A stretch of 33,800 nt of DNA from Candidatus Kaiserbacteria bacterium (GCA_016204805.1 JACQKA010000051.1:1-33800); one strand, 5' to 3'. Positions 25,332-33,800 are shown, counted from the stretch's first letter. Notes: generated from the sequence alone by a model not told the origin. Numbers and translations: made by a program.

Positions 25332-26780
25332 CTATAGAGAGCATCCGAGTGATTGGTAGTACTGTTTAGTTGCAACCTTAAGTCTGTCGGGCATGAATTG
25401 CTGCCATAGGGAACTTGATGCGAAAACGTTGTATATACTGCAGATGCTTTCACCGTTCGTCATCACCCATTGGCCAGCGTGGCATGTAAGCAACGGCCCT
25501 GCGATCGCTGCGCATGCTTGCCCCGGACATGGGTCTCCATAGAGTGTCAAACCCTCGTGATAGGTCGTACTCGCAAAGACGCATGACGTGTTATTCGAGT
25601 TGGTCGTTGATTCGGTTTTGCACTCACCTGTATAGAGTAATGTTGCGCTAGCGGCTTTCATCACGCAGGTATTCGAGTATGTTCGAGGACCTGGGGTCGG
25701 CACCATGCATGCCGGGGTGGAACGGCGACATGCTGGTTCAGGCGGCTGGCCGCATACGGGGGTGTATTCCTGCGTACACACGGTTCCCCCTCCGGTATCG
25801 CCCTCTGCGGTTACTTTCACTTTCGTGCTCATATACCCCATGTTGCCCTTGTCGTCGCGCACAATGATGATAACCGCATACGTCCCTGCGGTGCTGTACG
25901 TATGCGTGAATGTTGAGGTCTGCACAAACGCATCTGAGAATGCTGTTGCGGTAAGCATGCGATCTGCGGCTTCATCACCCCACGAAATGCGGTAACTAAG
26001 CGTGCCATTCTCTGGATCGGATGCGGATACCGTCCATGTGCCGGTTTCATTCACGATAAGTGTCGTCGGGCCAGAAAATCCCGATATGACCGGTGGCTTG
26101 TTTTCAGTAAATGGGTGAACATCAGTCTTACATTCGCCTCCGTAGATCACCTTCGCATCGTCGGCAGATGCCGCACAGCGATTGCTGTACGTCGTCGGAA
26201 CAGGGTTGCATGGCGTTGTTATACACTGCACTTGTTTGAGCGCGCACACTGGTTTGGCATCTGTTCCACAGGTGGGCGGTGTTGTACTGCCACTGCACCA
26301 CTCCTTGATCCGCTCCCGTGTACGCGGGCCGAATACACCCCACCCTTGTGCGACATCGCCGGCTATCACGAGGCCATGTTTCGCCTGCCACTCACCAATA
26401 GCTTTCCGTGTCAGAGTGCCATAGAAGCCGGTTGGTATCTCATTAAAGAATCCTTCTTTGGCCAGGAAGTCCTGCAGATCCTGTGCAAAGGTGCTCTGGG
26501 TGCCATAGGTAGGGAAGGTTTGCGCTTCGAGGAGACGTTTGCAGATGTTGTGGCGCCATTGGTCCGGTACGACCGGATGTGACCCATCGGTCACGGTGTT
26601 GCCGCTCAATACCTGTTCCACTTTTCTAATGATACTTGCATCAACACCAAAGGAGGTCAGTAACGTGGTGATGCTACTGATCTGCGCATCAGTTAATACC
26701 GCGGCCGAGGTCGGTGCGGGAGCGATATATACGATAAGCATCGCCGCGAGCACTATTCCACCAATAAAACGTAAGTGCAT
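25332..26780 (-). CDS. Secreted protein: peptidoglycan-binding domain, two Kazal-like Cys domains flanking a PKD-like domain
   Basis: FAQDLQDFLAKEGFFNEIPTGFYGTLTRKAIGEWQ; CGTDAKPVCALKQ..TTYSNRCAA..GEC; FSGPTTLIVNETGTWTVSASDPENGTLSYRISWGDE; CTQEYTPVCGQ..RTYSNTCVMKAA..GEC. Confidence 0.82.
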   Translation of the reverse strand: MHLRFIGGIVLAAMLIVYIAPAPTSAAVLTDAQISSITTLLTSFGVDASIIRKVEQVLSGNTVTDGSHPVVPDQWRHNICKRLLEAQTFPTYGTQSTFAQDLQDFLAKEGFFNEIPTGFYGTLTRKAIGEWQAKHGLVIAGDVAQGWGVFGPRTRERIKEWCSGSTTPPTCGTDAKPVCALKQVQCITTPCNPVPTTYSNRCAASADDAKVIYGGECKTDVHPFTENKPPVISGFSGPTTLIVNETGTWTVSASDPENGTLSYRISWGDEAADRMLTATAFSDAFVQTSTFTHTYSTAGTYAVIIIVRDDKGNMGYMSTKVKVTAEGDTGGGTVCTQEYTPVCGQPPEPACRRSTPACMVPTPGPRTYSNTCVMKAASATLLYTGECKTESTTNSNNTSCVFASTTYHEGLTLYGDPCPGQACAAIAGPLLTCHAGQWVMTNGESICSIYNVFASSSLWQQFMPDRLKVATKQYYQSLGCSL

Positions 26781-26885
26781 ATGGTATGTGTCGTGGTTAT
26801 TTATAAAGACGACCGAAGCCGCCGGATATTACCGTCAATGTAGCACGCTAAAATGATTGTGACGTGATTCTTCACACCTGCCTGT

Positions 26886-28004
26886 TCAGAGCATCTTGAT
26901 GCCGGGGAGCGTGCCGTTCGTAAGAAATTCAAGAAGGGCACCGCCCGCGGTCGACAAAAACGTAAATTTCTCTTCGATGCCGAGCGCGTCGATGGTCGCG
27001 ATGGTATCGCCGCCGCCCACGACCGTGTGCGCGGATGAGCCGGCGATCGCCTGCGCAACCGCTTCGGTCCATTCGTCATAGCCGTCTTCGTAAAGGCCGG
27101 TCGGCCCGTTCCATAGCACGAATTTCGCCGTCCGGATAACGCGCGCAACTTCAGCGAATGAATCGGGACCGATGTCGACTATCTTGTCTCCCGACGTCAC
27201 ATCAGCCGCTTTCTTGACGCGAGCCTGATGCTGTTCATTTTCAACGGTGACATCGCTCGGGATGATGAGATGCGGGTGGCTCATCACGTCCGCTCCGGGA
27301 ACACCCTTCGAAATGACTGAGCGGCCAACCGGGAATCCCCGCGCCCTGAGAAGATCGTTCGCAATGGCACCGCCGATAAAGACCGCGTCATAGATATCCA
27401 AAAGCTTCTTGATGAGCGGCTCTTTGGTTTCAAATTTCGCACCGCCGACGATGACCAACGATGGCGAGGTGGGGTTGAGTGCATCAGAAAGATTATCGAA
27501 TTCATCAGCGAACAGGAGCCCTGCGTAACCGGGTATATAACGCGGGACGCCAACGATCGATGCGTGTTCGCGATGCGATACCGAAAAGGCATCGTTGACG
27601 TAGAGGTCGCCGAACTTCGCGAGTTCCTGTGCAAAGGCAGGGTCGTTTGCCGTCTCTCCCGGATGTTGGCGCACGTTCTCGAGGAGTATCACATCGCCCC
27701 CCTTCATGGCATCCGCCGCCATGTGTGCTTCCCGCCCAACGATATCTTTGATGAATACGTGGGGCAAAAGCGGCTTCATCGAACGGGAAATGGGTGCGAG
27801 TGAATCTTTGGGATCGCGCCCCACATGCGCACAGATGATCACCTGTGCGCCATGGTCGCGGAGATACGCGATGGTCTTGATCGCTTTGCGTATACGGAAA
27901 TCATTCCGCACGAGCGTATCCCCCATCGGCACGTTGAATTCGGAACGCACGAGAACGCGCAATCCCTTAAGATTTTTTGGTGGGATATCGGCAACGCGCT
28001 TCAT
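26886..28004 (-). CDS. pgk: Phosphoglycerate kinase
   Basis: LRVLVRSEFNVPMGD, GDVILLENVRQHPGE, NDAFSVSHREHASIVG, VVGGGDTIATI. Confidence 0.96.
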   Translation of the reverse strand: MKRVADIPPKNLKGLRVLVRSEFNVPMGDTLVRNDFRIRKAIKTIAYLRDHGAQVIICAHVGRDPKDSLAPISRSMKPLLPHVFIKDIVGREAHMAADAMKGGDVILLENVRQHPGETANDPAFAQELAKFGDLYVNDAFSVSHREHASIVGVPRYIPGYAGLLFADEFDNLSDALNPTSPSLVIVGGAKFETKEPLIKKLLDIYDAVFIGGAIANDLLRARGFPVGRSVISKGVPGADVMSHPHLIIPSDVTVENEQHQARVKKAADVTSGDKIVDIGPDSFAEVARVIRTAKFVLWNGPTGLYEDGYDEWTEAVAQAIAGSSAHTVVGGGDTIATIDALGIEEKFTFLSTAGGALLEFLTNGTLPGIKML

Positions 28005-28750
28005 ATCTTGGAAAGTGCATCATAGAGCGCCGGCAATTTTTCCCTATCGACACTCATGCGGCCAAACAGAAATCCGTTCACCTCGCTCTCTTTCACCATT
28101 GCGACCGCACTTTCTTCGTTCAAAATGGCCCCGCCGTAGAGGATCGGTATCTGAAGCGCAATTTTTTCATATTTTTCCCACAACAATTTACGGATGAAGA
28201 TGGTCATTTCATGCATCGTACGCGCGTCCATCGGTTTTTCAGCACCGATTGCCCACACGGGTTCGTATGCTATGATTATTCGTTTCGCGAGCGTTTTTGG
28301 TACGTCGGTCAGTGCCGCAGTGAGTTGCTGTTTTATGGTGTCGAGATGCGAACCTTCGTGATCACGGACGCTTTCACCGATGCAGATGATGGGGCCGAGA
28401 CCGGCCGCAAACGCGGAGGCAACTTTTTTGCGCACATCGTCATCCGTTTCGCCTATCTTGCGCCGCTCCGCGTGCCCGATGATCGCATACGACGCACCGA
28501 CGCTCTTGGCCTGCACTGCGGACACATCGCCGGTGAATGCACCGTGCGCTTCGGCATGGATATTCTGCGCCGCAAAGACGATGGAACGGCCTTTATAATC
28601 TCCGGCGAATGTGTGGAGAAAGAATGCGGGTGGCGCGACAATCGTATCGATGCCGCTCGCGCGCGCCGACGCTTTTTTTATCGTTTCAAAAACCGCTTTC
28701 GCTTCTGCGAGCGTATCCGGATACATTTTCCAATTGAGTACGAACAACAT
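28001..28750 (-). CDS. tpiA: Triosephosphate isomerase
   Basis: MLFVLNWKMYPDTLAEAK, YAIIGHAERRKIGETDD, IIAYEPVWAIG, ILYGGAIL. Confidence 0.96.
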   Translation of the reverse strand: MLFVLNWKMYPDTLAEAKAVFETIKKASARASGIDTIVAPPAFFLHTFAGDYKGRSIVFAAQNIHAEAHGAFTGDVSAVQAKSVGASYAIIGHAERRKIGETDDDVRKKVASAFAAGLGPIICIGESVRDHEGSHLDTIKQQLTAALTDVPKTLAKRIIIAYEPVWAIGAEKPMDARTMHEMTIFIRKLLWEKYEKIALQIPILYGGAILNEESAVAMVKESEVNGFLFGRMSVDREKLPALYDALSKI

Positions 28751-28751
28751 A

Positions 28752-28885
28752 CCCGCACACCTATCAGCGCCTTGCGGCCTGGCCGCGGCGCTTTCCAATA
28801 AAAACACTGTGTTGTATATACATATTCATATATGTATCAGCCCAAGAAGTAGATTTCATCGCTTAGGCGCTAATAGGTGTGCGGG
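28752..28885. repeat. Inverted repeat just upstream of tpiA (20-bp arms, one mismatch)
   Basis: cccgcacacctatcagcgcc / ggcgctaataggtgtgcggg. Confidence 0.9.
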
Positions 28886-28924
28886 CATGCAGGCATTGTA
28901 GCATGCGAGGAATGTTGCATCGAC

Positions 28925-29050
28925 GACACGGCAATGGATGAGGTCTAAACGAGCAGCGCGCATCCATGCGGGAACCAGTGGCGCAGTGGTGATACATACC
29001 CAAGCCGCCACTGCTGTTAGGCTCGTGAAGACCTGCGTCCTTTGCCGTGC
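28925..29050 (-). repeat. Long structured inverted repeat immediately after the 29056 CDS stop
   Basis: Outer gacacggcaatggatgaggtctaaacgagc / gctcgtgaagacctgcgtcctttgccgtgc; inner perfect cagtggcg / cgccactg. Confidence 0.75.
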
Positions 29051-29055
29051 TCACA

Positions 29056-30528
29056 TTACTGCTCCCGCCACATGACGAATTTGAAATCAGTAGTTGCATT
29101 AGGTGTGAACGGGGGCGGGGAAAATGCGAGCAAACGATCATAGGTGTCGATACGATTATTATAGCCAGAGCAAAAAGTGCCTCCACATGTCCATTTCGTA
29201 CCTACGCGTCCGTTTGAGACCACCGAACCGAAAGTGGTGAGTTGTGATTGTGTCACATATGAACTATATGCCGAGGGCACAGCATGTGAACCGCTCGACG
29301 TATAATAATTTCTTCCTAAATAGCCGGACTGCGCGACGAAGATGCCGCGCATCGTCATGGTGTCCGGAGAAACAAGCGGTATCAAAACCGACCGTTCGGC
29401 AATCGCGGTCAATCCACTCGAGCCGGTGCCTGAATTATAGGTAATGTCGTTGTTGACGATGATATCCGGCGTATAGCTTCCCACATCCGCAGCAACTACG
29501 GTCACTTTGCTACCCACAACGCCCTGGAGCCAGACTTTCGCCTGCGCAAAGATCAGCGGGCAACCAGATGGCAGTGTATATCGTCCCTGGTACGTCTCGT
29601 TCGAGATGATATCGTAATCATTCATCCACACCGTTGGATTATCGACATGTACGCTCTGGACTCCCGTTGTGCCGGTGACACGATAGACGTCAATGGTGTC
29701 ATCGGATCGGAGCACAATGCGGAAGCCACGCTGATCCGTGCCCCCCACCGATGCAAAAGTGCCACCCTGCTGTACGCCAGCAACTTTCACTAATGTGGGA
29801 GCGAGTAAGATGCCCGAGGTGTTTGCGTAGCCTTGGAGTGTCGCGAAGTTGGTTGCGATGCCGGCAAAATCGAAATTCGGCACGGGATATTGCCATAACG
29901 CCGAGCCGGAACCGGCCCCCCACACGCCTGCCTTGCTTTGGTTTGGACTGCATCCGAAACTCGACGTGCACGTCCACGTGGAAACAGCGCTACGCACCGT
30001 CGAATTATTGGTGCCGTCCATACGGATACCGCCGTTTGAAAAGTATGGGCCGGTGATCACGCGATCAGCACCTGCCCACACGTTCGCATTGAGTAGGTTC
30101 GAATATTCTGCGACTGAAGGACGCATGTAGCGCGCGATGAGCGTGCGCTTGAAACGCGTATCGGCATTCGATGTGCCTTGTGAATTGATGTCAACCGACT
30201 GCACGATGCCGCACGCGCTGTTCCCTGTTATTGAGATCGATGCCGACCCTATAGTGCCGCCTTCGGGATCATCCACGGTGTATGTATACGGCCCCGGTTG
30301 GCCAGTGCCGTTGGTGAGGTTGTTCGGATTATGCGCCAAGAACCATTTGTAATATTCAAGTCCGGCCTCTGCGATATTGAGTGCCTGTTCGCGCGCATAT
30401 TTAGCACGGCCGACATTCGACTGCACCAAGAGGTAACTTGCAAGCATAGTCACGACCATGGCAAAGACGCCCATATACACCATGACGAGCATGACCGTAA
30501 CTCCTTGGGTGTTTTTTTTCATAGTCAT
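29056..30528 (-). CDS. PilX-like type IV pilus assembly protein
   Basis: KKNTQGVTVMLVMVYMGVFAMVVTMLASYLLVQSNVGRAKYAREQALNIAEAGLEYYKWFL. Confidence 0.8.
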   Translation of the reverse strand: MTMKKNTQGVTVMLVMVYMGVFAMVVTMLASYLLVQSNVGRAKYAREQALNIAEAGLEYYKWFLAHNPNNLTNGTGQPGPYTYTVDDPEGGTIGSASISITGNSACGIVQSVDINSQGTSNADTRFKRTLIARYMRPSVAEYSNLLNANVWAGADRVITGPYFSNGGIRMDGTNNSTVRSAVSTWTCTSSFGCSPNQSKAGVWGAGSGSALWQYPVPNFDFAGIATNFATLQGYANTSGILLAPTLVKVAGVQQGGTFASVGGTDQRGFRIVLRSDDTIDVYRVTGTTGVQSVHVDNPTVWMNDYDIISNETYQGRYTLPSGCPLIFAQAKVWLQGVVGSKVTVVAADVGSYTPDIIVNNDITYNSGTGSSGLTAIAERSVLIPLVSPDTMTMRGIFVAQSGYLGRNYYTSSGSHAVPSAYSSYVTQSQLTTFGSVVSNGRVGTKWTCGGTFCSGYNNRIDTYDRLLAFSPPPFTPNATTDFKFVMWREQ

Positions 30529-31091
30529 CTTAGATTACGCAGCGTTGCGCTCGAACGGAGGGTGAGTTCGTTCGGTAATTTTTCCGGGCTCACGTTCACG
30601 ACCGTATCGAGCCGCACGAAACGCACGTCTGTCACTCTGCTCATGTCGACGATCGGCGTACCCGAAGCATTATAGAACTGAAATTCGTTGATTCCCTGCA
30701 TATTGTTGCGGACGTATGCCGAGACAGTCGTGATGGTTTCGAGCGCCGTGTATACCGGTGGATCGCCGGAAGGGTCGATAACGCCTTGTTTGAGATCGGT
30801 ACCTTGAATGAAGAAGCGGACTTTTTCGAGGAAGGGATCGCTGTCGATATCCGCATAGAATGTGAGCGAGCTCGTGCTCATGGCGATGATGGGATACGCG
30901 CCGTCGCTCCCATAATTCGCTTCGCGAATCGTATGTACCACATTCTCGATCCCGCGGCGTGCTTCGGAAACCGCCTGCGCCTGTTCAAGCGTATAGGTAT
31001 TGGCACGATAGAACGACAAGATGGAGCCGACTATCGCCCACATAGCCGCGAGAAACACGCTGATCCACACCAGCATCTCAATAAAGGTCAT
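30525..31091 (-). CDS. PilW/GspJ-like prepilin (true start probably further upstream)
   Basis: RRGMTFIEMLVWISVFLAAMWAIVGSILSFYRANTYTLEQAQAVSEARRGIENVVHTIREA. Confidence 0.8.
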   Translation of the reverse strand: MTFIEMLVWISVFLAAMWAIVGSILSFYRANTYTLEQAQAVSEARRGIENVVHTIREANYGSDGAYPIIAMSTSSLTFYADIDSDPFLEKVRFFIQGTDLKQGVIDPSGDPPVYTALETITTVSAYVRNNMQGINEFQFYNASGTPIVDMSRVTDVRFVRLDTVVNVSPEKLPNELTLRSSATLRNLR

Positions 31092-31122
31092 GCCGCGCCG
31101 CTGGTTACAACGAACCGTTCCG

Positions 31123-31193
31123 CCGACACACCCTTCCAAAAGACTAAGGCTTGGGCAAATGCCCTCGAGTGGTCTTTTGGAAGGGGGTGTCGG
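31123..31193. repeat. Hairpin with 22-bp arms (one mismatch) between prepilin genes
   Basis: ccgacacacccttccaaaagac (31123-31144) / gtcttttggaagggggtgtcgg (31172-31193); apical gggcaaatgccc. Confidence 0.93.
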
Positions 31194-31222
31194 CTCCGCT
31201 CTTGCATAGATAGGAGTCATAC

Positions 31223-32956
31223 TTAATTCAAAATCGCCGACGAGCGTGACGCTCCGGAAACGTTCACGTTGGTAATGGTCTGCGGCGCATAGCCTGAAGC
31301 GGATACATCGATCGAATACGTATCGGCTGACAGCCCCGAGAAGAACGCTTGTCCGCAACTGCTACTCGTCTTGGTCGTGTCATACCCTGTCTTGTACACC
31401 CGTATTGTTGCATCCGGGATCATCGCACCACCGGCATCGCGGACATCAACAAGAAGCGAGTTCGCCGTGTGTGGCGTGAAATACAGGAGCGTCGTCATAT
31501 TCGAGTTAGGCGCGAGCGCGCGCGGTTGTGGTTGACAACTCTCGGCAATATCGTAGCCGATGCCAGTGCCATTCACTGTAATAGTGTAGGTATCGTTTTC
31601 GAGCGATGAGAACATAACCGAACCGCCTACATCTGATGCCGATGTCTGATCGTATTTGTAGATAGGGTTGCCGCTACCGTCTGATCCAATCATTTTATTA
31701 CCACTCATCGTGAATTGAATGTTCCCGAGCGGTTCCGGTCCACGGTCGTAGACGATGTCCCATGAATCGACCGAGGGTGTCGCGCTGGTGTCAGTGGTCG
31801 AGAGCACTGCGCGCAACCGGATGCTCGGATACGTCGTGGTCGAAATACCGGACAAGTTGAGCGGACTCGCCGTGAAGCCGGTACTGTTCCCCGGCAGGGC
31901 CGCATCCGGAATCAATGTGGGACTGCCAGCGCTTAAGTAATAGACTGAATACGCTACGCTTGTGGACGCCGGTTTGGTATCCGTCCAACGTGCCGTTTTC
32001 CATGTGTATAGATACGTGGGCGCGAGGTCGTTCGATTGCACTTCCCCGCTCGCGGGATACGGCACAGGACCGGTCAAATGTGCATCGCCACCGGAAATCG
32101 TCACATTGGTTGTCGTTGCTGTTTTGGATGAGTCGCTGAACAGATCTTCCCACGTGAGTGTTTCGATCGCCTTGTATGTGCGAACGGTCTTCTGTGCTAC
32201 GAGGTCAATCGAGAACGTCGCCGAGGTGGTCTGATTATTCGACACCGTGAGATTGCCTGGATTCGGATTCGGATTCTGCCCGCTCGCAGGATATGTCTGC
32301 GCACTGTTGTAGCCGCTCTTTGAGACCGCAATCTGATAACCGCTCGCGGCGGGAGCGCCGATAAATACGGTCGTGCCGTCAACATCGGTATACGATGTGA
32401 TATCGACTGCGGGACTCGTGCTCGCGTTTACGATGCGCACCTGCGCGGACGGGACTGGTTGTGAATCCGCATTGACGACTGCAATCGCGATGGTGCCGCC
32501 GGGAACGGACTGTTCCACCCCCACGGGAGATGCGCGGGAAACAAGCGCGATGGTGCGTGTCCCTGTTTTAAGGTTGGTCCATGACGTCTCGACCTTGATC
32601 TCTTTCGAGTCAGCGATATTCCCGTTCGTATCAACACCACCAAGCCCGTCTTTCGGATCGTCAAAATAACGGATGAGCGTGCGGCGCGTATAATTGACTC
32701 CGTTCAGCGCTACCGTCTCTGTCTGCGGAATACTGCCTGCCGGAATACCACCCACGACCGCCATGCTCTCGTAGGGAAGCGATCGGATGTACTCCATCTG
32801 TTCCTGCGCGAGCGCAGTTGCACCGATGCGCGCCTTGTTGTTGGAGACGAGGTCGATCGACAATTGGAACGCCGCGTACACCCCCATGAAAATGAGGAGC
32901 ATCAGGGCGATGCCTACAATGGTGTCAATGAGTGAGGCCCCGCGCATACTATTCAT
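31223..32956 (-). CDS. PilV-like prepilin with carboxypeptidase-regulatory/Cna-B-like domains
   Basis: RGASLIDTIVGIALMLLIFMGVYAAFQLS prepilin N-terminus; IAIAVVNADSQPVPSAQVRIVNAST and LLVDVRDAGGAMIPDATIRVYKTGYD domains. Confidence 0.8.
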   Translation of the reverse strand: MNSMRGASLIDTIVGIALMLLIFMGVYAAFQLSIDLVSNNKARIGATALAQEQMEYIRSLPYESMAVVGGIPAGSIPQTETVALNGVNYTRRTLIRYFDDPKDGLGGVDTNGNIADSKEIKVETSWTNLKTGTRTIALVSRASPVGVEQSVPGGTIAIAVVNADSQPVPSAQVRIVNASTSPAVDITSYTDVDGTTVFIGAPAASGYQIAVSKSGYNSAQTYPASGQNPNPNPGNLTVSNNQTTSATFSIDLVAQKTVRTYKAIETLTWEDLFSDSSKTATTTNVTISGGDAHLTGPVPYPASGEVQSNDLAPTYLYTWKTARWTDTKPASTSVAYSVYYLSAGSPTLIPDAALPGNSTGFTASPLNLSGISTTTYPSIRLRAVLSTTDTSATPSVDSWDIVYDRGPEPLGNIQFTMSGNKMIGSDGSGNPIYKYDQTSASDVGGSVMFSSLENDTYTITVNGTGIGYDIAESCQPQPRALAPNSNMTTLLYFTPHTANSLLVDVRDAGGAMIPDATIRVYKTGYDTTKTSSSCGQAFFSGLSADTYSIDVSASGYAPQTITNVNVSGASRSSAILN

Positions 32957-33042
32957 ATGCTTATTGTAGCGCGTAAATTTCTGTTATATAACAAAATGCT
33001 TGCATGCTGAAGGCCACACCAGTGGATATACGCTTTGTATAA

Positions 33043-33075
33043 GGTAAGCCGCCCATCCATAACAGGGGCGGCTTT
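33043..33075 (-). terminator. Hairpin terminator downstream of the TrpR-like gene
   Basis: aagccgcccatccataacaggggcggctttttac. Confidence 0.7.
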
Positions 33076-33124
33076 TTACGTTTGTTCGATTGCAGCACAT
33101 ACACATAAAACCAGTTTTCATGCG

Positions 33125-33144
33125 TGGCTTCATATATGAAGCCA
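33125..33144. promoter_or_regulatory. 20-bp palindrome, downstream copy
   Basis: tggcttcatatatgaagcca. Confidence 0.85.
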
Positions 33145-33159
33145 GTGCCCCATTGTGGG

Positions 33160-33618
33160 CTACGTATATTTTCCGTATGAATTAAGTTTTTTCTTGGGTG
33201 ATGGCCACAGCAAAAAATGAAGCGGGTACTTTCTTTTCATCCACGCGTACGAAAATGGTTCGAGCGGTCCCTTGAGAGCGCGCCGATCAAATTCCTTTTT
33301 CATTTCTTTAATGGCCGTTTCAAATCCCGGGAATTGATCTTCAAGCCATCGTTCTACGCGCCATATAGTTGCCCTGCTTACCCGCAAGGTTTTCTCAATG
33401 GATCTATGTGATGCTCCTTCCATGAGCATTCGAGCAATGATGATGCGCCGCCCAAGCATGATACGTTCGCTCGGAGTTAGGAGGTCTCGGAGAAACATCT
33501 TAACTGCGTCTCGTCCCTTGATAACACTTGCTGCTGTATACAATGTATCGAGCGTTGCGATGGTTTCCTTTTTGCTTAATGCACGAGGTCTCATTTTCAT
33601 ATAGGAGAAGTGTACCAT
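33160..33618 (-). CDS. TrpR/YerC-like HTH regulator
   Basis: FLRDLLTPSERIMLGRRIIIARMLMEGASHRSIEKTLRVSRATIWRVERWL; start may be internal (MKMRPRAL at 33600). Confidence 0.88.
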   Translation of the reverse strand: MVHFSYMKMRPRALSKKETIATLDTLYTAASVIKGRDAVKMFLRDLLTPSERIMLGRRIIIARMLMEGASHRSIEKTLRVSRATIWRVERWLEDQFPGFETAIKEMKKEFDRRALKGPLEPFSYAWMKRKYPLHFLLWPSPKKKLNSYGKYT

Positions 33619-33622
33619 AGAA

Positions 33623-33648
33623 AAGTGGCTTCATATATGAAGCCACTT
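33623..33648. promoter_or_regulatory. 26-bp perfect palindrome upstream of the TrpR-like gene, upstream copy of the shared 20-bp core
   Basis: aagtggcttcatatatgaagccactt. Confidence 0.88.
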
Positions 33649-33659
33649 GGGGAATTGAA

Positions 33660-33800
33660 GGTTTAAAGAAAGAAACGGGTTGCTAGATTAGCGGGCGCGT
33701 TTCAGCAATTCCGAGATCACTTTGTAGCGGCGATCTTTGCGAAGCCCGTGGTGAGCTGCGAGTTTTTTCTTGAGCGCGGAGAATGAGCCGTCGAGATCGT
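33660..33800. repeat. Right copy of the terminal inverted repeat
   Basis: Reverse complement of 1-141. Confidence 0.97.
33688..33798 (-). CDS. Same 3' partial CDS as 3-113, in the right inverted repeat
   Basis: Identical sequence on the minus strand. Confidence 0.5.
   Translation of the reverse strand, partial: DLDGSFSALKKKLAAHHGLRKDRRYKVISELLKRAR

Noticed and set aside
28863-29186. Possible tRNA or tmRNA in the pil-tpiA gap
   Set aside because: Strong stems exist but no T-loop, anticodon arm or CCA pattern could be assembled; kept only as a structured element.

Overview
The gene complement and style resemble a Candidate Phyla Radiation (Parcubacteria-like) genome; this is inference from gene content, with no database search. 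The backbone is a str-type cluster, rpsL-rpsG ... fusA ... tuf-rpsJ, all on the minus strand and split by accessory DNA. It continues with rpmB, an M50 protease, Fe/Mn-SOD, ComEC, HAD, MscL, an SPFH protein, RNase HI, RecJ, HIT, pgk-tpiA, a three-gene prepilin block, and a TrpR/YerC-like regulator. Secreted proteins are abundant: glycine-rich tail-fibre-like, GWAWS-repeat, peptidoglycan-binding, Kazal-like and Cys-rich repeat proteins. Best candidates for something undescribed: (1) a RHH/RelE-type toxin-antitoxin module wedged at the 3' end of fusA, next to a duplicated, protein-identical but synonymously diverged copy of the last ~44 fusA codons. This is a gene-end capture architecture around an essential gene. 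(2) A family of long intergenic hairpin elements with locus-specific arms and a shared core (about 11317-11440, 19920-20044, 22563-22684), plus several other long intergenic inverted repeats. (3) A TrpR-like gene bracketed by two copies of the same palindrome. (4) Perfect 141-bp inverted repeats at the two window termini, the left one truncating an ORF; the length suggests an assembly-graph boundary. No CRISPR array, rRNA or tRNA was recognised.
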